Part shown: positions 39,254-48,588 of the stretch, one piece after another
Numbering within the stretch: the first letter of the stretch is position 1
Layout: every line of letters starts with the position of its first letter
Assembly: GCA_913058395.1 (NCBI GenBank)
Contig: CAJXQI010000021.1
Coordinates: 22,201-86,200 of the forward strand
Length of the DNA: 64,000 bases
Reading direction: 5' to 3'
Source of the DNA: an uncultured Colwellia sp.
Lineage (GTDB): Bacteria > Pseudomonadota > Gammaproteobacteria > Enterobacterales > Alteromonadaceae
Program-made: the position numbers and the translations under genes
Notes under the pieces: model-generated
The model's input: the letters and a program-made list of their open reading frames with translations, nothing else
Told to the model about the DNA's origin: nothing
Database searches by the model: none

Positions 39254-41038
39254 ATGCGCAGACCTATTCAATCCGAACAGGAAGTAACGACCTTTAATTG
39301 GCGTGTAGTTAAACTGCTACTACCTTACTTATTTGAATTTAAAGCCCGTATTTTCCTTGCGCTTGCCTGTTTGATTTTAACCAAAGTTGCTAGTGTCTAT
39401 TTACCGTTTATTCTAAAAGATATTGTTGATATTTTAGATAAACAGGAAGAAAACCGTATTTTTCTTGTGCCATTCGCATTGGTGGGGGCATATGGTTTAG
39501 TACGTCTTACTATTGTTTTATTTGCAGAAATTCGCGATACCTTATTTGGTCGGGTCACTGAACGTGCAATTCGACGTATTGGTTTAAAAGTATTTCAGCA
39601 TTTACATAAATTAGATCTCGATTTTCATTTGAATCGCCAGACAGGTGGTTTATCACGAGATATTGATCGCGGCACCTCGGGCATTAGTTTCTTAATGCGC
39701 TTTATGATTTTCAATATTATTCCAACCTTAATTGAAATTATTATGGTGGTGAGTATTTTATTGATAAATTACGGCATTTGGTTCGCGCTAATCACTACCA
39801 TGTCAATTGTGCTTTATGTTGGTTATTCAGTTTTTGCTACAGACTGGCGTATACGCTTTATTCGCGCCGCAAACAAGGCTGACTCTTCTAGTAATACTCG
39901 AGCCATTGATAGTTTACTGAACTATGAAACCGTTAAATATTTTACCAATGAAGAGTATGAGGCTAAGGCTTATGATAAGCAGCTTGAGAGTTGGGAAACC
40001 GCTAAGATGCAAAACCGTTTATCGTTATTTGCGCTAAATGGTGGTCAAGCGGTTATTATTTCTTGCTCTATGACCGCGATGCTTGCATTGGCAGCCTATC
40101 AAGTTACTCATCAGCAAATGACTTTAGGTGACTTTGTCTTAATTAATGCCTTTATGATGCAGTTATTTATTCCTTTAAACTTCCTTGGTTTTGTTTATCG
40201 AGAAATAAAAGGGTCTCTAGCGAATATTGAGCATATGTTCGAGCTCATGTTACGAAAACCCAAGGTTGAAGATACTGACAATGCAGGTGTGTTGGCATTG
40301 TCACAGGCGGAAATTAAAATTGAAGATGTGAGTTTTGCTTATGATGCAAAGCGTCCAATCATTAAGAACTTATCATTTACGATAAAGTCAGGGCAAAAAG
40401 TCGCTGTTGTCGGTGAAAGTGGTTCTGGTAAATCAACGTTAGTAAAGTTGCTGTTTAGATTTTATGATTGTGATTCAGGTGCCATTTCAATTGATGGTCA
40501 AAACATACATGAAGTTAGTCAGCATTCCTTAAGAAAAAATATAGGGATAGTACCGCAAGACACCGTCCTGTTTAACGATAGCTTGTTTGCTAATGTTCAC
40601 TATGGTGAACCGAGCGCAGATACTGCGGCAGTAAATAATGCATTTGAATTGGCACATTTGGCAGACTTTGTTTCACGACTACCTGAAGGTGTTGAAACCA
40701 TTGTTGGTGAGCGTGGTTTAAAACTATCGGGTGGTGAAAAGCAGCGAGTAGCCATCGCGAGAACCATTTTGAAGAATCCTCGTATATTAGTGTTTGATGA
40801 AGCGACGTCGTCACTCGATAGCCAATCAGAACAAGCGATTTTAACCGCGATTAAAGAAGTTGCAGAGCACCGAACTAGCTTGGTTATCGCTCATCGTTTA
40901 TCGACTATCATTGATGCCGATAATATTATTGTTATGCAACAAGGTGAAATTATTGAGCAAGGCACTCATCAAGAACTACTAACGAAGCAAGGACACTATT
41001 TTGCCATGTGGCAGTTACAGCAAAGTAATGATGGCTAA
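39254..41038 (+). CDS. ATM1-type ABC exporter (half transporter)
   Basis: The 594-residue protein has six membrane helices (about 25-320) fused to one ATPase domain (about 350-590). The ATPase has Walker A GESGSGKST, Q loop IVPQDTVLF, signature LSGGEKQRVAIAR and Walker B ILVFDEATSSLD. The membrane domain fits the mitochondrial Atm1/HMT1 group (ERAIRRIGLKVFQHLHKLD), thought to export glutathione-linked sulfur or metal complexes. It works as a homodimer. Its substrate is unproven. A DUF1415 gene follows 88 bases later on the same strand. Confidence 0.9.
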   Translation: MRRPIQSEQEVTTFNWRVVKLLLPYLFEFKARIFLALACLILTKVASVYLPFILKDIVDILDKQEENRIFLVPFALVGAYGLVRLTIVLFAEIRDTLFGRVTERAIRRIGLKVFQHLHKLDLDFHLNRQTGGLSRDIDRGTSGISFLMRFMIFNIIPTLIEIIMVVSILLINYGIWFALITTMSIVLYVGYSVFATDWRIRFIRAANKADSSSNTRAIDSLLNYETVKYFTNEEYEAKAYDKQLESWETAKMQNRLSLFALNGGQAVIISCSMTAMLALAAYQVTHQQMTLGDFVLINAFMMQLFIPLNFLGFVYREIKGSLANIEHMFELMLRKPKVEDTDNAGVLALSQAEIKIEDVSFAYDAKRPIIKNLSFTIKSGQKVAVVGESGSGKSTLVKLLFRFYDCDSGAISIDGQNIHEVSQHSLRKNIGIVPQDTVLFNDSLFANVHYGEPSADTAAVNNAFELAHLADFVSRLPEGVETIVGERGLKLSGGEKQRVAIARTILKNPRILVFDEATSSLDSQSEQAILTAIKEVAEHRTSLVIAHRLSTIIDADNIIVMQQGEIIEQGTHQELLTKQGHYFAMWQLQQSNDG

Positions 41039-41126
41039 GTAGTAACAGTTAAGTAGCACCAGTTAAGTGGTTAGTCGATAAATAGTTAGATTATTAGTAA
41101 AAATTGCAAGGTTTATAACAATTAAC

Positions 41127-41675
41127 ATGACGACGAAAATTGAAATAGAACAAACAAAACAGTGGCTTGAACAAGTGATTATTGGACTGAATTTTTGCCC
41201 ATTCGCAAAAAAGGAATTTGTTAATCAAACCATTCATTATCATCTTAGTGAAAAAGAACAAATTAAAGCTGCGATCAAAGAACTACTACTGCAGTGTAAC
41301 TATCTACAGGACAACCCTGAAGTTGAAACAAGTTTGGTAATTTATCAGCAGGGCTTTAGGGACTTTAATCGTTTTTTAGATTTAGTCGACTATGGTAATG
41401 ACTTGCTGGTTGAAGAGGGTTTTGAAGGCATATTTCAAATTGCTAATTTTCACCCTGAGTACTGTTTTTCTGACGTTGACTACGATGATGCCGGTAACTA
41501 TACCAACCGCTCTCCATACCCAACTTTACATTTAATTCGTGAAGAAAGCATGGCGCGAGTGTTAAAGGTTTATAAAGATCCCGAAGCTATTCCGGAGAAT
41601 AATATTGCCTTGGCGCATGAGAAGGGCGCAGGGTACTTTCAATCTTTATTGAAAAACATTAAGCATGAGCGTTAA
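41127..41675 (+). CDS. DUF1415 family protein
   Basis: The 182-residue protein has the DUF1415 landmarks LNFCPFAKKEF near the start, FEGIFQIANFHPEYCF in the middle, and NRSPYPTLHLIREESM. The conserved Cys and His residues suggest metal or redox chemistry, but the function is unknown. It follows the ABC exporter on the same strand with no terminator between them. Confidence 0.85.
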   Translation: MTTKIEIEQTKQWLEQVIIGLNFCPFAKKEFVNQTIHYHLSEKEQIKAAIKELLLQCNYLQDNPEVETSLVIYQQGFRDFNRFLDLVDYGNDLLVEEGFEGIFQIANFHPEYCFSDVDYDDAGNYTNRSPYPTLHLIREESMARVLKVYKDPEAIPENNIALAHEKGAGYFQSLLKNIKHER

Positions 41676-41715
41676 TAGTAGATTTAACGGATAATAAATT
41701 ACTCAAGTTCAATCA

Positions 41716-41980
41716 TATACCCGTTGCACTTGAAAATGCAATTTCAGAGTTAAGCTAGGAAGTCAGGTCAAGGCGCGAAACGTAGATAATGGTTATTCCC
41801 TTATCAAGTATGGCAACGCAGGACTGATTTTCTAGCTTAGCTCCCTACGGGCAAACAGATCAAGGGGCATCTCCAGCGTTATTGATTTCGACAATAGAAT
41901 AACTATTCTTTTCAATCAATGCCTTGAAGCTAACCCTTTCTCGATTTGCTGAAAACAGCATCTTCAGGTGAAACGGGTAT
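41716..41980. repeat. 265-bp inverted-repeat element, copy 2
   Basis: This is the partner of 2342-2607, in the same orientation. The middle is well conserved (GAGTTAAGCTAGGAA, CCCTTATCAAGT, TTTTCTAGCTTAGCTCC, TCAATCAATGCCTTG, GCTAACCCTTTCTCGA). The ends read TATACCCGTTGCACTTGAA and, inverted, ATACCCGTTTCACCTGAAG, so both ends differ from copy 1 in the same way. It has no reading frame. Confidence 0.85.
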
Positions 41981-42093
41981 GAATTGTAATAAAGGTTTAT
42001 ATATTAGACGTATTGCAACGCACTATTACATATGGTTTACAGTTCGCTTTGGTTGATAATTGTACAATGGTGCCTCTAGTATTAGGAGGCATT

Positions 42094-42189
42094 ATGAAAA
42101 CAAGCTACCAAGGTCGAGTTTACCATTTCAAATCATTTGAAGACTTATGGCACTTTTATAGTGAAAAACTACTAGCAATTAAAAGCTAA
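42094..42189 (+). CDS. Candidate 31-residue small protein
   Basis: The frame reads MKTSYQGRVYHF, then KSFEDLWHFYSEKLLAIKS and a stop. A perfect AGGAGG at 42084-42089 stands four bases before the ATG. The peptide is rich in aromatic residues and Lys and would form an amphipathic helix. I do not recognise it. It stands alone between the repeat element and a membrane-protein gene. The strong Shine-Dalgarno and balanced codons support translation. Confidence 0.55.
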   Translation: MKTSYQGRVYHFKSFEDLWHFYSEKLLAIKS

Positions 42190-42465
42190 TTTTTGCTTTT
42201 GAGAAGCGATGTAAAGCAATATAATCTAACTAGACAATAAACTTACTGACTCTAAGCGTTTATTTTGTTCTCAACATTTTCCCCTTACTAATTTTTATCA
42301 TTGATTCTCCCTTCTATTTTTATAATTTATATTTAGCTCACACAACTTCAATATAATATGAATCCGTTTGAAGCTTATTCACAGATGCAGGCTATTTGCG
42401 ATATACTGCTGGTCATTATGTAGTAATGAAGCATTTGACTGCTTCTCATTTAGGTAAATATTTTT
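42190..42465. other. Intergenic region, no recognisable feature
   Basis: This AT-rich stretch separates the small gene and the membrane protein gene. No convincing hairpin, operator or repeat is seen. Confidence 0.45.
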
Positions 42466-43254
42466 GTGGAAAAACTTCCTATTGTAAAAGTTGGTGGCAG
42501 CATTGATGCAGCTATTAAAGGTGAATACACCCTTGATGTTGCAGCTATTCTAAAAGAAGCTTGGCAAATAACACTCAAATCTCGCATGGCAATTAATTTG
42601 GGTTTATTTATTTGTTTACTCATTGGCATGTTTGTTTCAATGATTGCTAGCGCACCATTAGGTGGAATTGAAGTGGTCATTAAAGATCCACAATCGGTTA
42701 CCTTGCTTAATATTATTGTCACGTTAGTTGTTTACCCGTTTTTAGTGGGTGTCGAGATGATGGGAGTATTTCATTCTGTTGGATTGAAAACGCGCTCTCA
42801 ATTAGTTTTTGCCTTTTTAAAACGTGGTAGTTGGGTTGCTGTTTGTGCCTTGTTGACCTCTACGCTTGTTACTATCGGTTTAACCTTATTTTATTTACCT
42901 GGTATATTTTTAGCGGTTGCACTGTCACTAGCCCTGCCTTTAGTTGTTGAAAAGCGATTATCACCGATGAAAGCAATTACTGTTTGTATTCAAGCAACAC
43001 GTTTTCAGTGGTTTAAGTTATTTTCAATATATGTACTGTTGGCATTAGCAATGATTGTCTCCGCACTACCTATTTCTGCAGCAGGTAATTCAGAGCTTGG
43101 CTTTATCGCTATTGCATTTTTTCTTTTTTGTTTAACCTTTATAGCGCCAATGTTTTACAACGTAAAAGGCATTTTGTATCGGGAAATTTTTGGTTTGCAA
43201 ATGCAAACTTCAACAGATAAGCCTGATTCGATCACTGATACATTTTCAGCATAA
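42466..43254 (+). CDS. Six-helix membrane protein, unknown function
   Basis: The 262-residue protein has a polar N-terminus of about 40 residues and then six hydrophobic segments. The middle phrase FYLPGIFLAVALSLALPLVVEKRLSPMKAI (shown in part: LPLVVEKRLSPMKAI) resembles the membrane region of glycerophosphoryl-diester-phosphodiesterase-associated and YciC-like proteins. The frame starts at a GTG at 42466 with no ATG close by. Function is not known. It precedes a Bax-like gene by 67 bases on the same strand. Confidence 0.7.
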   Translation: MEKLPIVKVGGSIDAAIKGEYTLDVAAILKEAWQITLKSRMAINLGLFICLLIGMFVSMIASAPLGGIEVVIKDPQSVTLLNIIVTLVVYPFLVGVEMMGVFHSVGLKTRSQLVFAFLKRGSWVAVCALLTSTLVTIGLTLFYLPGIFLAVALSLALPLVVEKRLSPMKAITVCIQATRFQWFKLFSIYVLLALAMIVSALPISAAGNSELGFIAIAFFLFCLTFIAPMFYNVKGILYREIFGLQMQTSTDKPDSITDTFSA

Positions 43255-43321
43255 TAAATAATAGCTTATGAGTACTCATGATGAGTAATATATATCCGCG
43301 ACAGAAGGAACTTAAGGCTTG

Positions 43322-44170
43322 ATGATAGTTAGTAAACAACGTTTGTTAGGTTTTCTTTTTATAGTATTGCTTGGTATTGGCTTAATTGCCCCTTTTACAT
43401 TTTTACCTGTGCAAGTTAAAGAGCAAGTACCAGTGGTTACTGTAGAAGAACCGAAAATAATACCTAAAGTGGTTAAAGTTATTGAGCAGCCATTACATGA
43501 CGTAATTCTGCCTGACTTTGCCAGTATTCGTGATGTTAAAGAAAAGAAAAAACAATTTTTTGCTTTTATTAAACCGGCGATACTGGCTGAGAATGAAAGC
43601 ATATTAACCTTGCGCAGTGAAGTTGAGCGTTTGATTGCGCAATTGACACTAGAGCAACCTTTTACTGAACAAGAACATACCTTTGTTGCTGATTTAAGTA
43701 AGCAGTATCGAGTCAGTAAGAAGTTTTCACTTTTAAGGCAACTTTATGAGTTGCAATTGAAGGTAGATGTCATTCCACCAGCGTTGATATTGGTACAAGC
43801 GGCGAATGAATCTGCTTGGGGTACATCTCGCTTTGCTCGGATTGGCTTAAACTTTTTTGGCGTTTGGTGTTATAAAAAAGGCTGTGGCATGGTGCCTAGC
43901 GGCAGAAATGTAGGGGCTAAGCATGAAGTTGCTGCTTATAGCTCTGTAAAGCAAGGCGTATCACGCTATTTAAAGAATATTAATACTAACAGTGCTTATA
44001 TGGTGTTTAGAACCATTAGAGGGCAATTAAGAGAGCAAGACCAACCTTTGTCTCCTGAAATACTCGCGACTGGGCTAATACCATATTCAGAACGCGGTAC
44101 CGACTATGTATTAGAGTTAACGGAAATGATCCGTCATAACCGACGCTATTTAGCGCTTAACGCTGATTAG
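43322..44170 (+). CDS. bax: Bax-like exported glucosaminidase
   Basis: An N-terminal signal anchor (about residues 8-27) is followed by a variable stretch. From about residue 130 comes a glucosaminidase domain of the Bax type: LVQAANESAWGTSRFA holds the likely catalytic Glu, and NFFGVWCYKKGCGMVPSGR carries the Cys pair of this subgroup. Such enzymes cut the glycan strands of peptidoglycan. The ATG at 43322 is preferred over the overlapping TTG at 43319. Confidence 0.85.
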   Translation: MIVSKQRLLGFLFIVLLGIGLIAPFTFLPVQVKEQVPVVTVEEPKIIPKVVKVIEQPLHDVILPDFASIRDVKEKKKQFFAFIKPAILAENESILTLRSEVERLIAQLTLEQPFTEQEHTFVADLSKQYRVSKKFSLLRQLYELQLKVDVIPPALILVQAANESAWGTSRFARIGLNFFGVWCYKKGCGMVPSGRNVGAKHEVAAYSSVKQGVSRYLKNINTNSAYMVFRTIRGQLREQDQPLSPEILATGLIPYSERGTDYVLELTEMIRHNRRYLALNAD

Positions 44171-44219
44171 TTGTGGTTAATTTATGTTAACTAAGCTTAG
44201 TTTTATTAAGTCCCAAAAC

Positions 44220-44250
44220 AAAAAACTCGTTAATAATTAACGAGTTTTTT
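44220..44250. terminator. Bidirectional terminator between bax and ompK
   Basis: AAAAAACTCGTTAAT pairs perfectly with ATTAACGAGTTTTTT around one base. It lies between two convergent genes and serves both strands. Confidence 0.9.
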
Positions 44251-44282
44251 TATATTTGAATTACACTGTTTTGCTTCTAGCG

Positions 44283-45053
44283 CTATAGGTGAACCTTTAC
44301 CATCGCACTAACTGTGTTTTCATTGTCGATACCACTAATGCCAAACTTGTTATGCCAGTATGAATACTCAATGCCCACTTCAACAAATTTTGCTTTACCA
44401 AAATATTTACCAACATCTAAGCGAACTTGTGGATTAAAATGAAAATCAGCGCTGTGATCATCAGCTGCAGAAGACCAATCTAAATAACCATCAATAATAA
44501 TGTCATGTTTGCCAATCGCAATTGGGTAACCCCAAGCGACTGTAAGCTGATAATCGTTGTCAGTATCGTCGTTTTCAGCAAGGTAAACATTACTTTGTAA
44601 GTAGTTAAAGCCTGAAACATCCCATGATGCACCAACTCCCACTAAGTAGTTGTTAAAACCAAAACCAAAGCCGTCATTATTACCGGTATCATGTTCATAA
44701 GTGCCTGCTAGGTATAAGTCGCTAATTGGCCCTATCGCTACTTTGTTACCTGTTAAATAGCTTAAACTTAAGCGCGCAGATAATTCGCCATAGGTTTCTT
44801 CATAACGACCGTTGTTACTGTCTTTACTTGCGGTAATTCGGTCAGCAAAAAAGAAAACATCACCCCAGTTATGCCCTGAAGCATGTTCAAAAGTAATAAC
44901 ATTAATATTGTCGTTTTCTAATAATTGAAAGTCATCAACATTTTTCAAATAACTAATGGAGTTGTCACTCCACAGCGTTTCAGCATTGACTGAACTGGCT
45001 AATACTATGCTTGTAAAAAGCACCGACTTACAAATTTTTGACGTGATAGACAT
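44283..45053 (-). CDS. OmpK/Tsx-family outer-membrane channel
   Basis: A signal peptide ending SVNAE is followed by a beta-barrel with alternating aromatic strands, ending VSAMVKVHL with a hydrophobic last residue near the C-terminus. Landmarks of the nucleoside-specific OmpK/Tsx family are ITFEHASGHNWGDVFFFAD near residue 55. Relatives admit nucleosides and serve as phage receptors in Vibrio. It lies directly downstream of a purine permease gene (40 bases), so the two could form a path for purine salvage through both membranes (inference). Confidence 0.85.
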   Translation of the reverse strand: MSITSKICKSVLFTSIVLASSVNAETLWSDNSISYLKNVDDFQLLENDNINVITFEHASGHNWGDVFFFADRITASKDSNNGRYEETYGELSARLSLSYLTGNKVAIGPISDLYLAGTYEHDTGNNDGFGFGFNNYLVGVGASWDVSGFNYLQSNVYLAENDDTDNDYQLTVAWGYPIAIGKHDIIIDGYLDWSSAADDHSADFHFNPQVRLDVGKYFGKAKFVEVGIEYSYWHNKFGISGIDNENTVSAMVKVHL

Positions 45054-45092
45054 TGGTCATTTTCCCAGAAAATAAAAGTTTAAAAGCAAAAG

Positions 45093-46385
45093 TTAAGCAA
45101 AAAAAGCAAACTTAAATAAGAACAACAATGCTAGACATAAAACACTGAGATTAATCTTATTGAAGTGACCACTAAAAGCACGTACCGCAACATAGCTAAT
45201 AAAGCCGAACGCGATACCGTTAGCAATTGAAAAAGTTAAAGGCATGGTGATACAAATAACGGCAACAGGGACTGCTTCTGATAAATCATCCCATTGCACA
45301 TTAACTAAGCCTGCTAGCATTAATACTGCAACATAAAATAACGGCCCAGCTGTTGCGTACGCAGGTACCATAGCGGCTAGTGGTGAAAACATTAGTGATA
45401 ATAAGAATAGAATACCAACCGTTACAGCGGTTAAGCCTGTACGGCCACCAGCAGCAACACCAGCGGTACTTTCTACAAAGCTTGTTGTTGTTGATGTACC
45501 TAAAACACTACCCGCAACTGTTGCCGTTGAATCCGCTAATAACGCTTTTCCTAAACGTGGGAAGTTACCTTTTTCGTCTAATAAATTTCCACGCTGTGCA
45601 ACCGCAATAAGAGTGCCTGAGGTATCAAATAAATCAACAAAAAGAAAAGCGAAAATAACGGAAAGCATACCCACTTCGAGGGCACCAGAAATATCAAGTT
45701 GCATAAATGTTGGCGCAACAGATGGCGGCATTGAAACTATACCTTGGTATTGAATGTCGCCGAAAATAATGCCTAGTAAAGTGATCACAAGAATAGAGAT
45801 CATAACTGCGCCGCTAACACCTCTATTGGCTAATCCAACAATTAAAAACAAGCCAATAGCTGCGAATATTGCAGGTAATGCCGTAATGTCGCCTAAAGTT
45901 AATAACGTTGCCGGGCTATCAACAACAATGCCTGCATTTTTTAAGGCGATGAAGGCGAGAAACAAACCAATACCTGCCGCAATACCAAAACGCAATGAAT
46001 GTGGAATACTGTTGATGATCCATTCACGAATATTAAATAGGCTTAAAATAATGAATACTAAACCCGAAACAAAGACACCACCAAGTGCAACTTGCCAGGT
46101 GTAGCCCATATCAAGTACTACCGTATAGGTAAAAAATGCATTCAAGCCCATACCAGGCGCTAGTGCGATTGGATAGTTAGCAAGTAAGCCCATCACTAAA
46201 CAACCAATGGCTGCTGCAATACAGGTAGCAACGAAAACTGCGCCATGATCCATACCAGCATCAGCTAGCATCGCTGGGTTAACAAAAATAATATAGGCCA
46301 TGGTTAAAAACGTGGTAAAACCGGCAATAATTTCTTGTTTTACCGTTGTATTATGTTGTTGTAGCTGAAACAGTTTTTCGAGCAT
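45093..46385 (-). CDS. NCS2/AzgA-type purine permease
   Basis: The 430-residue membrane protein opens EIIAGFTTFLTMAYIIFVNP, the hallmark of the AzgA-like adenine/guanine/hypoxanthine family. Later come ALAPGMGLNAFFTY and the TSTTTSFVESTAGVAAGGRTG loop (shown as two parts in the protein: GTSTTTSFVES and AGVAAGGRTGL). It imports purine bases with protons. Twelve or more helices fill the protein. No purine riboswitch is seen in the short upstream gap. Confidence 0.92.
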   Translation of the reverse strand: MLEKLFQLQQHNTTVKQEIIAGFTTFLTMAYIIFVNPAMLADAGMDHGAVFVATCIAAAIGCLVMGLLANYPIALAPGMGLNAFFTYTVVLDMGYTWQVALGGVFVSGLVFIILSLFNIREWIINSIPHSLRFGIAAGIGLFLAFIALKNAGIVVDSPATLLTLGDITALPAIFAAIGLFLIVGLANRGVSGAVMISILVITLLGIIFGDIQYQGIVSMPPSVAPTFMQLDISGALEVGMLSVIFAFLFVDLFDTSGTLIAVAQRGNLLDEKGNFPRLGKALLADSTATVAGSVLGTSTTTSFVESTAGVAAGGRTGLTAVTVGILFLLSLMFSPLAAMVPAYATAGPLFYVAVLMLAGLVNVQWDDLSEAVPVAVICITMPLTFSIANGIAFGFISYVAVRAFSGHFNKINLSVLCLALLFLFKFAFFA

Positions 46386-46435
46386 GAGAAAGCCTTGTTT
46401 AAAATTGAGCTAAAGTTAAGTTTTGAATAGTAGAA

Positions 46436-47371
46436 TTATTTTATTTCGACAACATTTAGTAAGTCAGCAGCGTTAACTTGCACGGCAGATTTTTCAACCG
46501 AATTTGTACTGACAAAGCCTTCTTGATCAAAAGCCGTATCACCACCATCAATAATGCCTGAGTCGCTATCAATTGATTTAAAGTCAAATAGTTCGCCATC
46601 GCATAAATGTGAAGGTACAACGTTTTGCATTGCGGTAAACATAGACTCAATTCGACCAGGATGATTTTTATCCCAATCTTGTAGCATGGCTTTAATATTT
46701 TGGCGTTGCAGATTCGGCTGAGAGCCACATAAATTACACGGAATAATAGGGAAATGCTTTAACTGTGCATATTGAATAAGTTCTTGCTCTTTACAAAAGG
46801 CTAATGGACGAATAACCACATGCTCGCCATTGTCTGACACTAGCTTTGCTGGCATTGATTTTAGCTTGCCGCCGTAGAACATATTCAGCATTAAGGTTTC
46901 AACCATGTCATCTCTGTGATGGCCTAAAGCGATTTTGGTTGCGCCTAATGCTTTGGCTGCTTTATATAACAAAGCACGACGTAAGCGTGAGCATAAGCTA
47001 CACGTGGTTTTACCTTCTGGAATTTTTTCTTTAACAATAGCGTAAGTGTCTTCTTCAACGATTTGATAAGCAACACCTAGAGATTCAAGATAATTAGGTA
47101 AAATATGTTCAGGAAAGCCTGGCTGCTTTTGATCAAGATTAACAGCAACAAGATCAAAATGGATAGGTGCAGACTCTTTTAAGCGCATCAGAATTTCAAG
47201 CATGGCATAACTGTCCTTGCCACCTGATAAACACACCATGATTTTATCGCCATCTTCAATCATATTATATTGTGCAATCGCTTGACCAACATGACGGCGT
47301 AAACGTTTTTCGAGTTTATGTAGTTGTGTTTCTTGACTCGGCGTAAGGGTTGAATTTAAATCTGCGCTCAT
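46436..47371 (-). CDS. ttcA: tRNA 2-thiocytidine synthase TtcA
   Basis: TtcA thiolates cytidine 32 in certain tRNAs, using a 4Fe-4S cluster and ATP. The PP-loop is [12 protein letters not shown]; cluster cysteines are in [10 protein letters not shown] and IPCNLCGSQ. The C-terminal tail (about 40 residues after residue 270) is acidic and variable. The gene follows uspE and fnr, a conserved neighbourhood in this group. Confidence 0.95.
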   Translation of the reverse strand: MSADLNSTLTPSQETQLHKLEKRLRRHVGQAIAQYNMIEDGDKIMVCLSGGKDSYAMLEILMRLKESAPIHFDLVAVNLDQKQPGFPEHILPNYLESLGVAYQIVEEDTYAIVKEKIPEGKTTCSLCSRLRRALLYKAAKALGATKIALGHHRDDMVETLMLNMFYGGKLKSMPAKLVSDNGEHVVIRPLAFCKEQELIQYAQLKHFPIIPCNLCGSQPNLQRQNIKAMLQDWDKNHPGRIESMFTAMQNVVPSHLCDGELFDFKSIDSDSGIIDGGDTAFDQEGFVSTNSVEKSAVQVNAADLLNVVEIK

Positions 47372-47492
47372 AATTAATTCCTAATAAATTGCGGCGCGTA
47401 GTATAGCCGAAGAGGCCAAATGAAAAAAGTTGAACAGGGCACTTTATCGGCCAAGTTCAACTTCAATTTCATAAAATTTGTACTAGATCAGG

Positions 47493-48425
47493 TTATTCAA
47501 CATCAAGCGGTGAAATATAACCGTCAGGTTTCAATGCCAACACGTCACAATTGAGTCGGTCAATAACATGTTCAGCGGTATTTCCAATTAAAGCGGCAGA
47601 TAACCCTGTGCGACCGATAGTACCTAAGATCACTAGTTCAGCATCCAATGTATCAGCAACACTTTGAATCACATCTTCAGGTAAGCCTTCTTTAATATGC
47701 GTGTTTTCTTGTTCAATATTAAATGCTGTCGCGTGTTCATGCATAGACTTTTCATGATGCAATAGCATTGAACGATTATAATCACTGGCATTAAACTCAG
47801 GAATTTCGATAGCGATATTAACTGGTGTGCCAGGAAATGAGTTGACTAAATGTAGATTCGCTTTCATCACTTGTGTAAGCTGCTTTGCTTCAGCCGTTAT
47901 TTTATCGTTAAGTGACTTATGCTCTTCTTCATTACTGCCAATATTTAATGCTGCAACAATATTACCATTATCTGGCCATAAATGTTCTTTTACCAGCAAT
48001 ACTGGGCACGGACATTTACGCAAAATATGCCAATCAGTAGGAGTAAAAATAACTGATTTCAGTTTATCGTGCTGATGAGTGCCTTTAATGACAATGTCAT
48101 AGCCATTTTTAAGCACTTGCTCAATGATTTGTTCAAATGGACGGTTATGCCAAATGACCTGACAATCAATATTGAGTTCTTCGACGGCTAACTCTGAGAG
48201 AATTGACTGTAACCATTGCGTTCTGTCGTTGATAACCGATTGGCGCATAGCCTCACGTTCATCACTTGACAGCATGGTGGTCATTTCATAAGAAAAATCA
48301 TAGATGGTCAAAAATGCGGTAATACTAGCGCCGGTTTTTCGGGCTAATTCTATGGCGCGTTTTAACGCTTTTTGATCTTCTGTTGTTGGGTCAACAATCG
48401 CGAGTATTTTTTGATACTTTTCCAT
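47493..48425 (-). CDS. uspE: Universal stress protein UspE
   Basis: The protein has two tandem Usp domains (about residues 1-150 and 155-305), starting MEKYQKILAIVDPTTEDQKAL. The second ends GTIGRTGLSAALIGNTAEHV, which has the nucleotide-binding glycine pattern. UspE acts in stress survival, motility and aggregation in E. coli. I chose the ATG at 48425 because homologues begin there; the frame is open further upstream. An FNR-like box is centred 69 bases before it. E. coli also has uspE next to fnr. Confidence 0.93.
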   Translation of the reverse strand: MEKYQKILAIVDPTTEDQKALKRAIELARKTGASITAFLTIYDFSYEMTTMLSSDEREAMRQSVINDRTQWLQSILSELAVEELNIDCQVIWHNRPFEQIIEQVLKNGYDIVIKGTHQHDKLKSVIFTPTDWHILRKCPCPVLLVKEHLWPDNGNIVAALNIGSNEEEHKSLNDKITAEAKQLTQVMKANLHLVNSFPGTPVNIAIEIPEFNASDYNRSMLLHHEKSMHEHATAFNIEQENTHIKEGLPEDVIQSVADTLDAELVILGTIGRTGLSAALIGNTAEHVIDRLNCDVLALKPDGYISPLDVE

Positions 48426-48486
48426 AGCTAATTCCTTTATCAATTGTCTACTGTTATAACAATAGACCACTTTGAAACAATAATAG

Positions 48487-48500
48487 TTGTTTTAAATCAA
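48487..48500. promoter_or_regulatory. FNR-like box upstream of uspE
   Basis: TTGTTTTAAATCAA matches TTGAT-N4-ATCAA at nine of ten fixed positions. Its centre lies about 69 bases before the uspE ATG, so a class II promoter about 28 bases before the ATG would fit. Confidence 0.55.
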
Positions 48501-48524
48501 ATTACTATCGTATCAAATATAAAC

Positions 48525-48556
48525 AATAATTCACGCTAAGCATAGCGTGAATTATT
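48525..48556. other. Perfect 14-bp hairpin between fnr and uspE
   Basis: AATAATTCACGCTA pairs perfectly with TAGCGTGAATTATT around AGCA. There is no T run on the fnr side, so it is not a standard terminator. Confidence 0.6.
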
Positions 48557-48588
48557 AGAATAAGGAAATTTTGAAAAGCAGGGGGGAA

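Noticed and set aside
45754..46104. 116-residue plus-strand frame inside the purine permease gene
   Set aside because: It is the complement of a clearly conserved membrane protein, with low-complexity composition and no Shine-Dalgarno.
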